A DNA stretch of 53,176 nt from an uncultured Anaerolineae bacterium (lineage in GTDB: Bacteria > Chloroflexota > Anaerolineae > Anaerolineales > Villigracilaceae): contig CAINXK010000630.1 in NCBI GenBank assembly GCA_903854805.1, forward strand, positions 1 through 53,176, read 5' to 3'. Numbering within the stretch: the first letter of the stretch is position 1; each line of letters starts with the position of its first letter. Shown here in pieces: positions 25,056-34,236 of the stretch. Under the pieces are notes generated by a model that saw only the letters and a list, made by a program, of their open reading frames with translations, made no database searches and was not told the origin of the DNA. The position numbers and the translations under genes are program-made.

Positions 25056-25853
25056 ATGACACAGTTATTCACGGTAGAAAACGCAATCGCACTTTTAACT
25101 CTCACGGTTCTTGAAATCGTACTTGGAATCGATAACATCGTATTTATTTCCATTCTGGCCGATAAGCTGCCCAAAGACCAGCAAAACCGTGGTAGACAAA
25201 TTGGGCTGGCGCTCGCGATGGTTACGCGCATATTACTTCTGCTCTCGCTGAGCTGGATTATTCGCCTGGAAGAACCTCTTTTCTCAATTCTTAACATCGG
25301 GATCACTGGACGGGATCTGATTTTACTGGCCGGTGGCATTTTCCTGATCGGAAAAAGCACTCTTGAAATTCACGACAAGTTGGAGGGCAAGGAAGAAGAA
25401 CAATCTGGCTCATCCAAATCATCTGTAACGCTGACATCGGTTGTGCTCCAAATTGGCCTGCTCGATATCGTATTCTCCCTGGATTCGGTTATCACGGCCG
25501 TTGGGATGGCCAAAGAAATCCTCATTATGATCATGGCAGTTATTATCGCTGTCATAATCATGCTCTTTGCATCAGAATCAATCAGCAATTTCGTCAATGG
25601 GCATCCTACAGTCAAGATCCTGGCCCTAAGTTTTCTGCTGTTGATTGGCACATCATTACTGGTAGAAGGTTTGCACCAGGAAATACCAAAAGGTTACATC
25701 TACTTTGCGATGGCCTTCTCGGTGTTTGTTGAAATGTTAAATCTGCGAGTGCGCGGCACCAGTAAACCTGTTGAACTGCATCAGGCCTATCAAGCGGCTG
25801 GCCCCAAAGCAGCAGTATCCAAACCGGCCCCCACAAAAAAGAAAAGCAAATAA
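25056..25853 (+). CDS. TerC-family integral membrane protein
   Basis: A 265-residue membrane protein with about seven helices. The two halves carry the family's acidic motifs in membrane helices: LEIVLGIDNIVFIS (near residue 20-33) and LLDIVFSLDSVITAVG (near 140-155). In the family these are linked to metal (manganese) export, tellurite resistance or loading of secreted metalloproteins. The Lys-rich tail (PAPTKKKSK) is cytoplasmic. TAGGAG lies about 7 nt upstream of the ATG. I looked for a yybP-ykoY manganese riboswitch in the 235-nt leader and did not recognise one. A strong terminator follows. Confidence 0.9.
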   Translation: MTQLFTVENAIALLTLTVLEIVLGIDNIVFISILADKLPKDQQNRGRQIGLALAMVTRILLLLSLSWIIRLEEPLFSILNIGITGRDLILLAGGIFLIGKSTLEIHDKLEGKEEEQSGSSKSSVTLTSVVLQIGLLDIVFSLDSVITAVGMAKEILIMIMAVIIAVIIMLFASESISNFVNGHPTVKILALSFLLLIGTSLLVEGLHQEIPKGYIYFAMAFSVFVEMLNLRVRGTSKPVELHQAYQAAGPKAAVSKPAPTKKKSK

Positions 25854-25861
25854 TAGCTCGC

Positions 25862-25902
25862 AAACAAAGTCAGCCAGGTAAAATGCCTGGCTGACTTTGT
25901 TT
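25862..25902 (+). terminator. 17-bp perfect-stem terminator after terC-like gene
   Basis: AAACAAAGTCAGCCAGG (25862-25878) pairs perfectly with CCTGGCTGACTTTGTTT (25886-25902). Confidence 0.85.
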
Positions 25903-26229
25903 AACAACCCGCCGTCAAACCCACCAGGTTGGAAGGTACCCGGGCTAGGCATCACAGTTATACGATAGTTTGGCATTGTCAAACTATTCACAGGCGCCAA
26001 GTCGCAGAATACAGTAAGCATGATCATGCTAACGCAGAGGCAGAGCTGACTGCCAGAGCACCGGTTTAATTCTTAATGTTGATCCATAAAACCCCATTGT
26101 TAAGGTGGCTTGAAGCAGATTTGCTCAATATCGGTAAAATATTCCCGACGTTGGATATTGACTTCTAAACAATGTGCCGGGTGTACTGTTCGGGTACTTA
26201 TGGATTGGCCATAGAAGCTGAAATCCAGG
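25903..26229. other. intergenic region between convergent genes, nothing recognised
   Basis: About 330 bases between the TerC terminator and the end of the epoxide hydrolase gene. No coding frame, repeat or RNA gene stands out. Confidence 0.45.
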
Positions 26230-27090
26230 TTATATAAAAAACTCAAGCAAGTGGTCGGCAACGGCCTGGGGCTGATCATGTTGCACCCAATGAGTGGCAT
26301 TTTCAAAAAAGAATAATTCGCCCTGATCACACAGCTTAAGACTTTCTTCCGCCATTTCTGCACTTAATGCGACATCTTTGCGGCCCCATAGAATTCGCAC
26401 TGGCATCGAAAGGCGCATGTTTTGGGGCGCAGCCGGGCGATATCGCAGCAAAGCACGATACCAGTTGATCATTCCAGTGAGACCACCGGAATTGGTGTAA
26501 GCCTGACGATATTCATCCAGATCAACGCTGCTGAAACTGGTCGGCAGCCCGCTTGACCTCAGCATTTGGACCACAGCCGAAAAATTACGACGGCTCAACA
26601 ACCAGTCTGCCAGCCCAGGGATCTGGAAAAAACCGATGTACCAGCTTTTCAGCATCTGGCTGGGAGATCTGGAAATAAAACGCAGCATGACCGCCGGATG
26701 CGGAACATTCAGGATCGCCAGCTTACGAATCCGTTCAGGATATTGCATGCCCGTATTCCAGGCGACGGCCGCACCCCAATCATGCCCGGCCAGGTTTGCC
26801 TGTTTTATCCCGAAATGGTCCATCAAACCAATGACATCTGCGCTGAGTTTGTCGAGGCCATAATCTGCCACCAGTCCAGGCACCTCGCTCAAATTGTAGC
26901 CGCGCTGGTCTGGGACAATAACCCGATAGCCCCTATCTGTCAGGGGCTGGATCTGCTTTATCCAACCCCGCCAGAACTCTGGGAAGCCATGCAGCAAAAT
27001 AATAGCCGGACCATCTACCGGTCCGGAAAGCACAACGTGCAGGTTAATTCCGTTCGTTCGAACAGTCATGTGTTCAATGTTTGTGCTCAT
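26230..27090 (-). CDS. epoxide hydrolase-type alpha/beta hydrolase
   Basis: A 286-residue cytoplasmic enzyme. It has the oxyanion HGFPEFW motif, nucleophile D104 in GHDWGA, an acid near WGRKD (about 235), and catalytic H267 in ATHWVQHDQP. This is the soluble epoxide hydrolase / haloalkane dehalogenase branch, which attacks an epoxide or C-halogen bond through the Asp. Tyrosines in the cap (YRQAYTNSG, INWYRALLRY) favour epoxide hydrolase. AAGGTGAG lies before the ATG, overlapping the end of the glycerate kinase gene 10 nt upstream, so it is the last gene of that operon. Confidence 0.88.
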   Translation of the reverse strand: MSTNIEHMTVRTNGINLHVVLSGPVDGPAIILLHGFPEFWRGWIKQIQPLTDRGYRVIVPDQRGYNLSEVPGLVADYGLDKLSADVIGLMDHFGIKQANLAGHDWGAAVAWNTGMQYPERIRKLAILNVPHPAVMLRFISRSPSQMLKSWYIGFFQIPGLADWLLSRRNFSAVVQMLRSSGLPTSFSSVDLDEYRQAYTNSGGLTGMINWYRALLRYRPAAPQNMRLSMPVRILWGRKDVALSAEMAEESLKLCDQGELFFFENATHWVQHDQPQAVADHLLEFFI

Positions 27091-27100
27091 AGTCTCACCT

Positions 27101-28477
27101 TTAAAATCCGAATAAAAAAGTCAGGTCGTTCACATTGGTACCAGTCGGGCCAGGCTTCAACAGATCGCCAAGCGCATCAAAATATGCGTAGGCATCATGG
27201 TTGACCAGGTGATCTAATGGATACAGCCCGGACTGCTCTCCATGCTTGTAAGTTTCTGAGCTGACTACCGCCCCGGCAGCGTCTGTTGGGCCATCTTCGC
27301 CATCCGTCGCCAGGCTGACCAACAGGCTGTTAGGGATATCAATCAGTTCACTCACCGCCGCAAGCGCAAGCTCCTGGTTTCGGCCACCCCGCCCCAAGTT
27401 GGCGCCCTGCAAAGTTACAGTCGTTTCGCCACCCGCCAGCATGCAAAATGGCCGCACAAGTGGCTGACCGGTTTGCGTGCCAGAACGCAAACTCAGGCAA
27501 AGATCAGCCGCAACGCTGCGGGCCTCACCTTGCAGGTCACCACGTAAGTAAATGGGGTTAAACCCTTCCAACCTGGCTTGCTGAAGTGCAGCCTGTGCTG
27601 CCAGAAGATTGTTGCCAACCACCACATTTTGGACCGAATCGAACAGGTTATTGCCCGGTTTTGGAGTTTCAGCACCAGACTGCAAGGCAGTCAGAATAAC
27701 TGGTGGAACTTTTTCCAAAAGCTGATATTTTTCCAGAATACTCCAAGCATCCTGGAGACTACTTGGATCCGGAGCTGTTGGCCCAGATGCGATTGCCTCA
27801 AGGGGGCTGCCGACCACATCCGAAAGGATCAGGCTGATGATTTGGGCTGGTGCCGCCATGCTGGCCAGGCCTCCACCTTTAACTTCATCGAGATGACGGC
27901 GCAAGGTGTTGATCTCATCGATGCGCGCACCACAAGCCAAAAGAGTCGATGTAAGGCTTTGCATATTTTCCAACGTGATCCCCGATTTTGGCAGGCTCAT
28001 CAGTGCCGAACCTCCCCCGGAGATCAGGCAGATCAGTAAGTCAGCAGGTTGGCTGCCAGCCAGAAATTCTTTTATTTTTTGGGCAGCGATCAGGCTGCCA
28101 GCGTTTGGAACGGGATGCCCAGCGACAATCTGCTCAAAACCATCTGGCAATTCAGCTTCAGGGTGTTTGACGACCAGCAAACCACGCGGAGATTTATCCG
28201 AAAGCATCTCTGCCATGACCCTGGTCATTGACCCGGCCGCTTTACCTAATCCAAGGATGGTTACCTGTCCGATTTTTTCCAGATCGTAGAATTGTCCCGC
28301 AGCAGTATTCCCCGGTTCCAGACTGATCAAAAGTTGATTTCCTGCGCGGTGTGCAAAACGGCGCACCGCGCCATCTGGGGCAACAGCATTGATGGCTGAA
28401 GCCAGGATACGGGTGATCGCCTTTCCATGCGAATGCCTCAATAGACTGCGGGTCAGAAAAGCATCAGGAGTAATCAT
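27101..28477 (-). CDS. glycerate 2-kinase (DUF4147/MOFRL)
   Basis: A 458-residue kinase that phosphorylates D-glycerate to 2-phosphoglycerate, as in serine-cycle or sugar-acid breakdown. The N-terminal DUF4147 domain shows VTILGLGKAAGSM, GHPVPNAGS, CLISGGGSALMSLP and INTLRRHLDEVKGGGLA; the C-terminal MOFRL domain shows AGGETTVTLQGANLGRGGRNQELALAA and LATDGEDGPTDAAGA. GAGG precedes the ATG. It follows the M1-type peptidase gene after 45 nt and precedes the epoxide hydrolase after 10 nt. Why these share an operon is unclear. Confidence 0.92.
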   Translation of the reverse strand: MITPDAFLTRSLLRHSHGKAITRILASAINAVAPDGAVRRFAHRAGNQLLISLEPGNTAAGQFYDLEKIGQVTILGLGKAAGSMTRVMAEMLSDKSPRGLLVVKHPEAELPDGFEQIVAGHPVPNAGSLIAAQKIKEFLAGSQPADLLICLISGGGSALMSLPKSGITLENMQSLTSTLLACGARIDEINTLRRHLDEVKGGGLASMAAPAQIISLILSDVVGSPLEAIASGPTAPDPSSLQDAWSILEKYQLLEKVPPVILTALQSGAETPKPGNNLFDSVQNVVVGNNLLAAQAALQQARLEGFNPIYLRGDLQGEARSVAADLCLSLRSGTQTGQPLVRPFCMLAGGETTVTLQGANLGRGGRNQELALAAVSELIDIPNSLLVSLATDGEDGPTDAAGAVVSSETYKHGEQSGLYPLDHLVNHDAYAYFDALGDLLKPGPTGTNVNDLTFLFGF

Positions 28478-28522
28478 TTTTTCCTCAACGTTGAATGTTC
28501 AACCAGCAAACCGATTACCAGA

Positions 28523-30037
28523 TTATTTTAGAGCCTGGGCAGGAGGCCTGGCAAAATATCTACGCACCAAACTGCTAATATCTGCCGGGCTGTGCAGGCG
28601 TAAGATTCGAAAAAAGTCATCAGGAGTGGCAATTTCTCCATCCATGCGAGTTGAATAGTCTTTTAGAAAAACAAAAAAAGCTTCATCACCCATTAATTGG
28701 CGCAGCTCCTCTAAAAAACGCGCTCCCTGCCGGTAGGTAGCATTTGTATAGGGAGTAAAACCAGCATAACTGGGCACATCGCCATCGATCTTGCCCCACG
28801 GTTTATGATAGTCGATACGGTAGGCCCACCACCAACCAACCGAAGCCGGGTAGTTCTTCTCATAAAATAAAACTTCGCAATAAGTAGCCAGGGCTTCATC
28901 CAACCAGGGCTGGTTGGCCTGATCACTCGCCACCCTGCCAAACCACCACTGATGGCTGGTCTCATGCGCAGCAAGCATCACCAGAATATTATTCTGAGTG
29001 CCATCATACAGGTTATAAAATGTTTTACTGAGGTAAAAAAGACCATCAAATTCCATCCCATCTTTGAAATCACCCTGAACAATCGCCAGAGACTTATGCG
29101 GATAGGGGCCAAACAATGTACTAAAAGTTTTAATCGCTTTCGCGGTTGTGTTCAACACTGCCCGAGCGCGGAACTCGTTGCCAGAATAGTAATAGCTTGA
29201 AACCGTCACACCATCCACTTCCATACTGAAGACCCTGAGCTGGCGTCCCATCGCCAGGCTAAAATCCCGCCCATTTTGCAATTCATAGCGCCAACCAGAC
29301 ACAATTGCCTGCCCGGGTGCGCTGGCTGCTATGATGGGTAGGTCTGCCGGGTTTGCAAAGCGCAGGATCACTTCAAAATTAGCCAATGGGTAAACCATGT
29401 GTTCGCCATAATCCACGGGTTCGGCCAGGAGCCAACCACTTGAAGGCGAAAAAGGGACAAGCATCGGATACCAATCCGTCAAATTGACCTGACTGGGTCG
29501 CACGCCAAAAATCTGAGAGCCCATCACTGCCGGCCCCAATTGTTCCACTACCGGAAGCGCCAACCAATAGTTGAGCAAAATATGGTAGGTCTTCCCAGGT
29601 TGAAGCGGAGCTTCCAATTTCCAATACAGACGTTGTCCGTTGATGCTGTAATTAACCACTTCCGTATCGTCCAGGCGTAAAGCATGCAGACTAAAAACAC
29701 CCGGAATTCGGTTTGGCTCAACCGCCAAAAGCATATCCGTGATCATCACCTGGGTGTTATTTGTAAATTCTATTTCCTCGCGCACATCAATGGTCTTGGC
29801 ATCATAATCCATATTGGCATCAATGACATAATGGGGCAGGATGGATGGAAATACCTGTTCAGTTTGAATTGGTGGCGGAGTGGGGGTTTCAGATGATCTG
29901 ACAAGCAATTTCAGCACTTGCGGGGGCGGAGGGCTGGGCATAAGAGTTTCAGTGACAGGCATTCGCTGAATGCCACACCCCAGTAGGCAAAGCAAAAGCA
30001 CCAACGCTGTTATCCCAGCCGGGCGACATATACGCAT
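28523..30037 (-). CDS. M1-type zinc metallopeptidase lipoprotein (copy 2)
   Basis: A 504-residue extracytoplasmic protein. The signal ends in lipobox LLGC (C21), then a Pro-rich linker. The gluzincin motif is HETSH (358-362) with the third ligand E381 in PWLDEALATY. In place of the exopeptidase GAMEN motif it has KDGMEFDGL (about 326-332), the form seen in M1 relatives that are not classical aminopeptidases. Zinc ligands are complete, so it is probably active. It starts 3 nt after a paralogous gene with the same layout and has no ribosome binding site of its own, suggesting translational coupling. Confidence 0.9.
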   Translation of the reverse strand: MRICRPAGITALVLLLCLLGCGIQRMPVTETLMPSPPPPQVLKLLVRSSETPTPPPIQTEQVFPSILPHYVIDANMDYDAKTIDVREEIEFTNNTQVMITDMLLAVEPNRIPGVFSLHALRLDDTEVVNYSINGQRLYWKLEAPLQPGKTYHILLNYWLALPVVEQLGPAVMGSQIFGVRPSQVNLTDWYPMLVPFSPSSGWLLAEPVDYGEHMVYPLANFEVILRFANPADLPIIAASAPGQAIVSGWRYELQNGRDFSLAMGRQLRVFSMEVDGVTVSSYYYSGNEFRARAVLNTTAKAIKTFSTLFGPYPHKSLAIVQGDFKDGMEFDGLFYLSKTFYNLYDGTQNNILVMLAAHETSHQWWFGRVASDQANQPWLDEALATYCEVLFYEKNYPASVGWWWAYRIDYHKPWGKIDGDVPSYAGFTPYTNATYRQGARFLEELRQLMGDEAFFVFLKDYSTRMDGEIATPDDFFRILRLHSPADISSLVRRYFARPPAQALK

Positions 30038-30040
30038 AAA

Positions 30041-31690
30041 TTAGCGATAGTAGAAAAATGTATTAACCAGGTCGGTTGTATCGATACTGGTGTGCAAATC
30101 AAGAATGGCAAAAAAATCGTTGGCAGTCGCAATCCTGCCATTGTTGCGAGAATAATAATCGCGTATAAAAGCGTAGAAAACCTGGTCGCCGAGCCGGTCA
30201 CGCAGTGATTGAATAAACCTCGCACCGTTAAAATAGACTGCGTTTACATAGGCACGGAAATTGCTCGTATCATAAACACGCGAATCTACCCAACCAGATG
30301 GACCGTGCGAATCGACTCTGAAATTCCACCACCAGGTGAGCAGATCTGGATAGTTATCTTCATAAAATACATGTTCACTGTAAGTGGCCATGGCCTCATC
30401 CAACCATGGTTCAACTGCCTGATTACTGGCAACCGCACCATACCACCACTGGTGAGCAGTCTCGTGTACAGCAATCGTGGATAGATTATTGCGTACTGAT
30501 CCATCAAAGCTCTGGTAAAAACTACTCGCCAGAAAATAAAGACCATCTGTTTCAAGGCCATCGTTTAAATCGGTTTCGCAAACTGATAACGCCAGATGCG
30601 GGTAAGGACCAAACTCGAAGCTGTATGTATTAACAGACATACGCGTCAGTTCGAGCACCATGGCAGCAGCAGTTGCATCGGATGCAAAATAATAGTTATA
30701 GATGGTGATACCGTTGGCATTGGCAGTACTGACCAGATATTCAGGGCTGGCAGAAATGGTGAAGTTACGCGCGTTTGGAAGGTTGTACACCAATGCCCCA
30801 TTTTCGAGCACAGCGGGAGCCGAAGCAGCCACTACAGGTGCATTTACAGGGTCCGCAAATGTCAGGCTGACCCTGAAATCAGCTTTATCGTAGACCAGGT
30901 TTTCACCATAGACAAATGGATCCGGCAGCACCCACTGTCCAGCAATATTAGGCGGCACAAAAGGATACCAATCAATCAGGTTGGTCTGGCGGCCGGTATA
31001 TCCAAAATTTTCTAATTTTGCCGATGAGTACGGTAAGGATAGCTGGTAAGTGATCCCAATTTTGACTTCCTGCCCAGGCTGGAGTGCTGCATCCAGAGTC
31101 ACTGTAAGCCATTGCCCAGCCAGGTTGTAATTGCTGGATCCGCGATTATTGATAGAAACGCTTTGCAATGTAAAAACGCCGGACCAAAGATTGGGATTGA
31201 CCCCAAAGGCGATATTAGAAAGCTCACTGGATGAACGATTTGGATAAACTACGATCTCATTTACTGTTACCGTATGCCCGGCGTAATCCATTAAGACCGA
31301 AAGGTTGTAATTTGGCTTATCCACTGATGCAGGTGCTGACTGGGGTGCAGCATCCGTCGGTCCTGGCACTTGTGCAGGCTCAGCATCGGTTGGCTCGGCC
31401 GTGGGCGCATCGGGAGGTTGGATGGTATTTGTGGGCTGGGGGATTGGCGTTGTGGTTGCTGTTTCTGAAGGGCTAACAGTTTCGGTGAATAATGGCGTTT
31501 CAGTCGGCAGCGATGGTTGAAACGGGGTATTGGTGGCCTGGGGATTCGCAGTCACCAAAACGTATTCTTCACTCGGGCGAGGGTCAGTCGATGTGTTTGT
31601 ATTTACTTGTGCAGCGGCACAAGCAGTTAACAGAAAAACCCAGGTAAAAAAGTAATTTAGGCGGAGGTCATGGCGGCGATTTGAGTTCAT
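30041..31690 (-). CDS. M1-type zinc metallopeptidase lipoprotein (copy 1)
   Basis: A 549-residue paralogue of the next gene. Lipobox LTAC (C24) is followed by a Thr/Pro/Glu-rich linker of about 100 residues that would hold the enzyme away from the membrane. Zinc motif HETAH (409-413) and E432 (PWLDEAMATY) are intact; the GAMEN position reads NDGLETDGL. The two copies share the order WYPF, YGEN, PYPHLALSV, HETxHQWW. A TATAAT on the minus strand (ATTATA at 31712-31717) lies about 21 nt before the ATG and probably drives the four-gene operon down to 26230. Confidence 0.9.
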   Translation of the reverse strand: MNSNRRHDLRLNYFFTWVFLLTACAAAQVNTNTSTDPRPSEEYVLVTANPQATNTPFQPSLPTETPLFTETVSPSETATTTPIPQPTNTIQPPDAPTAEPTDAEPAQVPGPTDAAPQSAPASVDKPNYNLSVLMDYAGHTVTVNEIVVYPNRSSSELSNIAFGVNPNLWSGVFTLQSVSINNRGSSNYNLAGQWLTVTLDAALQPGQEVKIGITYQLSLPYSSAKLENFGYTGRQTNLIDWYPFVPPNIAGQWVLPDPFVYGENLVYDKADFRVSLTFADPVNAPVVAASAPAVLENGALVYNLPNARNFTISASPEYLVSTANANGITIYNYYFASDATAAAMVLELTRMSVNTYSFEFGPYPHLALSVCETDLNDGLETDGLYFLASSFYQSFDGSVRNNLSTIAVHETAHQWWYGAVASNQAVEPWLDEAMATYSEHVFYEDNYPDLLTWWWNFRVDSHGPSGWVDSRVYDTSNFRAYVNAVYFNGARFIQSLRDRLGDQVFYAFIRDYYSRNNGRIATANDFFAILDLHTSIDTTDLVNTFFYYR

Positions 31691-31711
31691 GGCGCTTATA
31701 GATAGGCTTGA

Positions 31712-31717
31712 ATTATA
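31712..31717 (-). promoter_or_regulatory. -10 element of M1-peptidase operon
   Basis: TATAAT on the minus strand about 21 nt upstream of the first peptidase gene. Confidence 0.45.
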
Positions 31718-31846
31718 TATGCTTTATGGATCTGTTAATCGATATTCGGCTGTTTTTATTCCGGGTAGTTGCCCGATCCATCCGGGGCAAAAAAACATCA
31801 TATCGAACCAGATGATTAATGGTCATTATTAAACTCCACACATGGA

Positions 31847-32668
31847 CTAGCGCTTGCCTTTTTTAGCCAGAAAAACGACCAGGAATATCGCGGTCGCCGT
31901 CAAAACAATCGCGGAACCGGAAACGATATTCAGATAATAGCTGAGATACAAACCAACCAGCGATGAAGTGGCCCCAATGCCAGCGGAAATAAACATCATC
32001 GGAGCCAGGCGGCGAGTCATCAGGTATGCTGTCGCCGCCGGGGTAACCAACATGGCAGCAGCCAACCCCACCCCAACTGTCTGTAGTGAGATAACCACTG
32101 TCAGCGCCAACAAGAGCAGCATAATATTTCGTAACAATTCCGCTGGCAGGCGCAGAGTTGCCGCAAGGACAGGATCAAACGAAATCACCATGAAAGGCCG
32201 GTAAAGCAGGGAAACTGTCAATAAAACAACCGAACCCAACCCAAAGGTAATCCACAAATCAGTAGTCGAAACACCCAATACATTTCCAAAAAGGATATGG
32301 CTTAAATCCACCGCATAACTTCGAATGGAAGAGATCATTGCTACGCCCAATGAAAGTGCCGCAGCAAACAGGATACCGATGGCAGTATCTTCTTTGATGG
32401 CACCCTGTTTGGAAAAATAACCGATCCCCAGCGCCACAACCGCCGCAGCCACCAGAGCACCGATCAGCAGGTTACCGCCAAATAGATAAGCGATCGCCAC
32501 TCCAGGCATAATGGCATGTGCCAGAGCATCGCCCAGGAAAGCCATGCCGCGCAGGACCACATAGGTTCCCATGACCGCGCACAAGATACCTACCATCGTA
32601 CCAGCCAGCAAACCGCGCTGCATAAAGGCATAACTAAGAGGTTGTAACAAGATGTCCATAAGGGTCAT
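31847..32668 (-). CDS. zinc/manganese-type ABC transporter permease
   Basis: A 273-residue permease of the ABC-3 (ZnuB/MntB/TroC) family with about eight membrane helices. Typical segments: AVMGTYVVLRGMAFLGDALAHAIMPGVAIAY, EDTAIGILFAAALSLGVAMIS and TVGVGLAAAMLVTPAATAYLMTRRL. I placed the start at ATG 32668; the frame extends to a TTG at 32686 without a better signal. It is the last gene of the Fur-controlled operon, 60 nt after the ATPase gene. No substrate-binding protein gene follows; the next gene is an M1-type peptidase with its own promoter. Confidence 0.92.
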   Translation of the reverse strand: MTLMDILLQPLSYAFMQRGLLAGTMVGILCAVMGTYVVLRGMAFLGDALAHAIMPGVAIAYLFGGNLLIGALVAAAVVALGIGYFSKQGAIKEDTAIGILFAAALSLGVAMISSIRSYAVDLSHILFGNVLGVSTTDLWITFGLGSVVLLTVSLLYRPFMVISFDPVLAATLRLPAELLRNIMLLLLALTVVISLQTVGVGLAAAMLVTPAATAYLMTRRLAPMMFISAGIGATSSLVGLYLSYYLNIVSGSAIVLTATAIFLVVFLAKKGKR

Positions 32669-32728
32669 AACTTTTGATCCCAGCAATATTTTAATAAGCC
32701 CAGAAAATAATTTAATCAGAAAACTGCA

Positions 32729-33544
32729 TTATTCAAACAGCGTGTCAACTTCCGGTTCATGGTGGTGTTCCTCGCCAGGAGGACAACATTCATCTACCAA
32801 CATGGCGCCATTTTCCATAACGAGTAAGGAACTACCAAAAGCCTTCAATAGGTTTTCCTGGCTTAATACTTCGCTCGCTGCACCAAAAGCTACCAGGCGC
32901 TTATTGAAAAGCAGCACCGTGTCGAAGCGTGTGGCGGCCAGATTAAGATCATGGGTGGAAATGATTGCCGTAACCTTGCGATCTCGCAAACGATCGAGCA
33001 GGTTAAGAGTGGCTTCCTGGGTGGTCACATCCACACCAGTAAAAGGTTCATCCATTAATAATATATGCGGTTCCTGGGCAAGCGCACGCGCAAGGAAAAC
33101 CCTTTGCTGCTGGCCTCCAGATAGATCACTGATCGAGGCTTTGGCCAGGCTGGCAATACCCATTTCTGCCAGGCTGCGCTCCACAGCTATCTGATCTGCG
33201 CGGTTGGGGCGGGAAAACCAGCCCCGGGTGTTATAGCGTCCCATCATGACCACATCATTCACAGTAACGGGAAATCGCCAGTCAACCTCTTCCCTTTGCG
33301 GAATATAGGCTACACAGTCTTTGTGGTCACCCAATGGCAAACCGTGGATCAGGATCCTTCCGGTTTTCAAAGGCAGCAAACCAACCATGGCCTTGAACAG
33401 TGTTGACTTTCCAGCACCGTTCGGACCTACAACCGCAATCCGGGCACCGTGTGGAACCTGAAAACTGACGTCGTATAAGACAGTTTTATCCGCATAGGCA
33501 ACACTGATATTTTCGACTTCCAGACGATGAGGCGTATGAGTCAT
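32729..33544 (-). CDS. zinc/manganese-type ABC transporter ATP-binding protein
   Basis: A 271-residue ATPase that powers the permease. Walker A is VGPNGAGKST, the Q-loop is AYIPQREEVDWRFP (the family's conserved PQ), the signature is LSGGQQQR, Walker B is ILLMDEPF, and the switch His is in ISTHDLN. The tail is rich in Cys and His (DECCPPGEEHHHEPEVD), a possible metal-binding end. The IPQ...VDWxFP motif is characteristic of Zn/Mn/Fe uptake systems. It starts 12 nt after the small CxxC protein gene. Confidence 0.93.
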   Translation of the reverse strand: MTHTPHRLEVENISVAYADKTVLYDVSFQVPHGARIAVVGPNGAGKSTLFKAMVGLLPLKTGRILIHGLPLGDHKDCVAYIPQREEVDWRFPVTVNDVVMMGRYNTRGWFSRPNRADQIAVERSLAEMGIASLAKASISDLSGGQQQRVFLARALAQEPHILLMDEPFTGVDVTTQEATLNLLDRLRDRKVTAIISTHDLNLAATRFDTVLLFNKRLVAFGAASEVLSQENLLKAFGSSLLVMENGAMLVDECCPPGEEHHHEPEVDTLFE

Positions 33545-33556
33545 TTCAATTCACAC

Positions 33557-33772
33557 TCAATTGCCAAAGAAACTAGTATGGTACACCACTGAACCGATCA
33601 AGAGCAAGCAGATCACCCCGCTGGTGACTATGATGACTGGTTTTTTTTGATGGCCGGGATTTGTGGCCAGTTGGTTTTTAGTATCAACAATTTTGGATCG
33701 GCGCTGCTGGTCGGCATTCAATTTGGCACCTACAGCACCAGCCACAGGGATTGCAGCACAGAACATGCACAT
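33557..33772 (-). CDS. small CxxC membrane protein in metal-uptake operon
   Basis: A 71-residue protein starting MCMFCAAIP, so a CxxC pair (C2, C5) sits at the extreme N terminus. A first weakly hydrophobic stretch (AAIPVAGAVGA) is followed by a charged middle (NADQQRRSKIVDTKNQ) and a membrane helix (PVIIVTSGVICLLLIGSVVY). AGGAGA lies 10 nt before the ATG. The gene is between the Fur-type regulator (36 nt) and the ABC ATPase (12 nt), so it is an operon member. I recall similar small proteins in Chloroflexota but no named family. A role in metal handling is inferred from place and cysteines only. Confidence 0.75.
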   Translation of the reverse strand: MCMFCAAIPVAGAVGAKLNADQQRRSKIVDTKNQLATNPGHQKKPVIIVTSGVICLLLIGSVVYHTSFFGN

Positions 33773-33808
33773 AATAATTTTCTCCTGATTATTTCGATAA
33801 CGCTAAAA

Positions 33809-34225
33809 CTACCGGCAGTTCGCACACAGACCAAATAACTGCAACCAGTGCTCTCGAATGGTATAACCTGTTCGGTCAGATATGGCCTTGATCAGATAGT
33901 CCAGGTCGTCACCTTCAAAAAAGGTCACTTGTCCACAGCCCTGGCACAACAATAAATGCTGGTGCCCCTGGCTGGCAGAGATAAAAGCCTGGCAGCCCGA
34001 TGGTTGGTGAACTCGTTGGATCAGGTGCAGCTCTTCCAGTTTTTCGAGCGTGCGATAAACTGACACCAGCCCTAATTCAGGGTGGTTTGCCCGGGCAGAA
34101 TCAAACACTTCTAATGGCGTCATCGCGCGTGGGCTGGCTCCCACAATCTCCACCACCGCCCGGCGCGAACCAGTCAGCCGGTAACCATTGTCAGATAAAG
34201 CTTTTAACCAGTTTTCAGCAGTCAT
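33809..34225 (-). CDS. Fur-family metal-responsive repressor (Zur-like)
   Basis: A 138-residue regulator. N-terminal winged helix (YRLTGSRRAVVEIV, SVYRTLEKLEELHLI) and C-terminal metal and dimer domain with HQHLLLCQGCGQ (H88/H90, C94, C97) and CANC (C134, C137), the structural zinc site. AGAGGTG precedes the ATG. It leads an operon with a zinc/manganese-type ABC transporter, so zinc (Zur) or manganese sensing is more likely than iron, but the sequence cannot decide. A perfect Fur-type palindrome lies 12-30 nt upstream, so it probably represses its own operon. Confidence 0.93.
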   Translation of the reverse strand: MTAENWLKALSDNGYRLTGSRRAVVEIVGASPRAMTPLEVFDSARANHPELGLVSVYRTLEKLEELHLIQRVHQPSGCQAFISASQGHQHLLLCQGCGQVTFFEGDDLDYLIKAISDRTGYTIREHWLQLFGLCANCR

Positions 34226-34236
34226 AACACCTCTTT

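Noticed and set aside
26566..27204. 212-codon plus-strand frame
   Set aside because: Antisense to the epoxide hydrolase and the glycerate kinase end; low-complexity reading without motifs.
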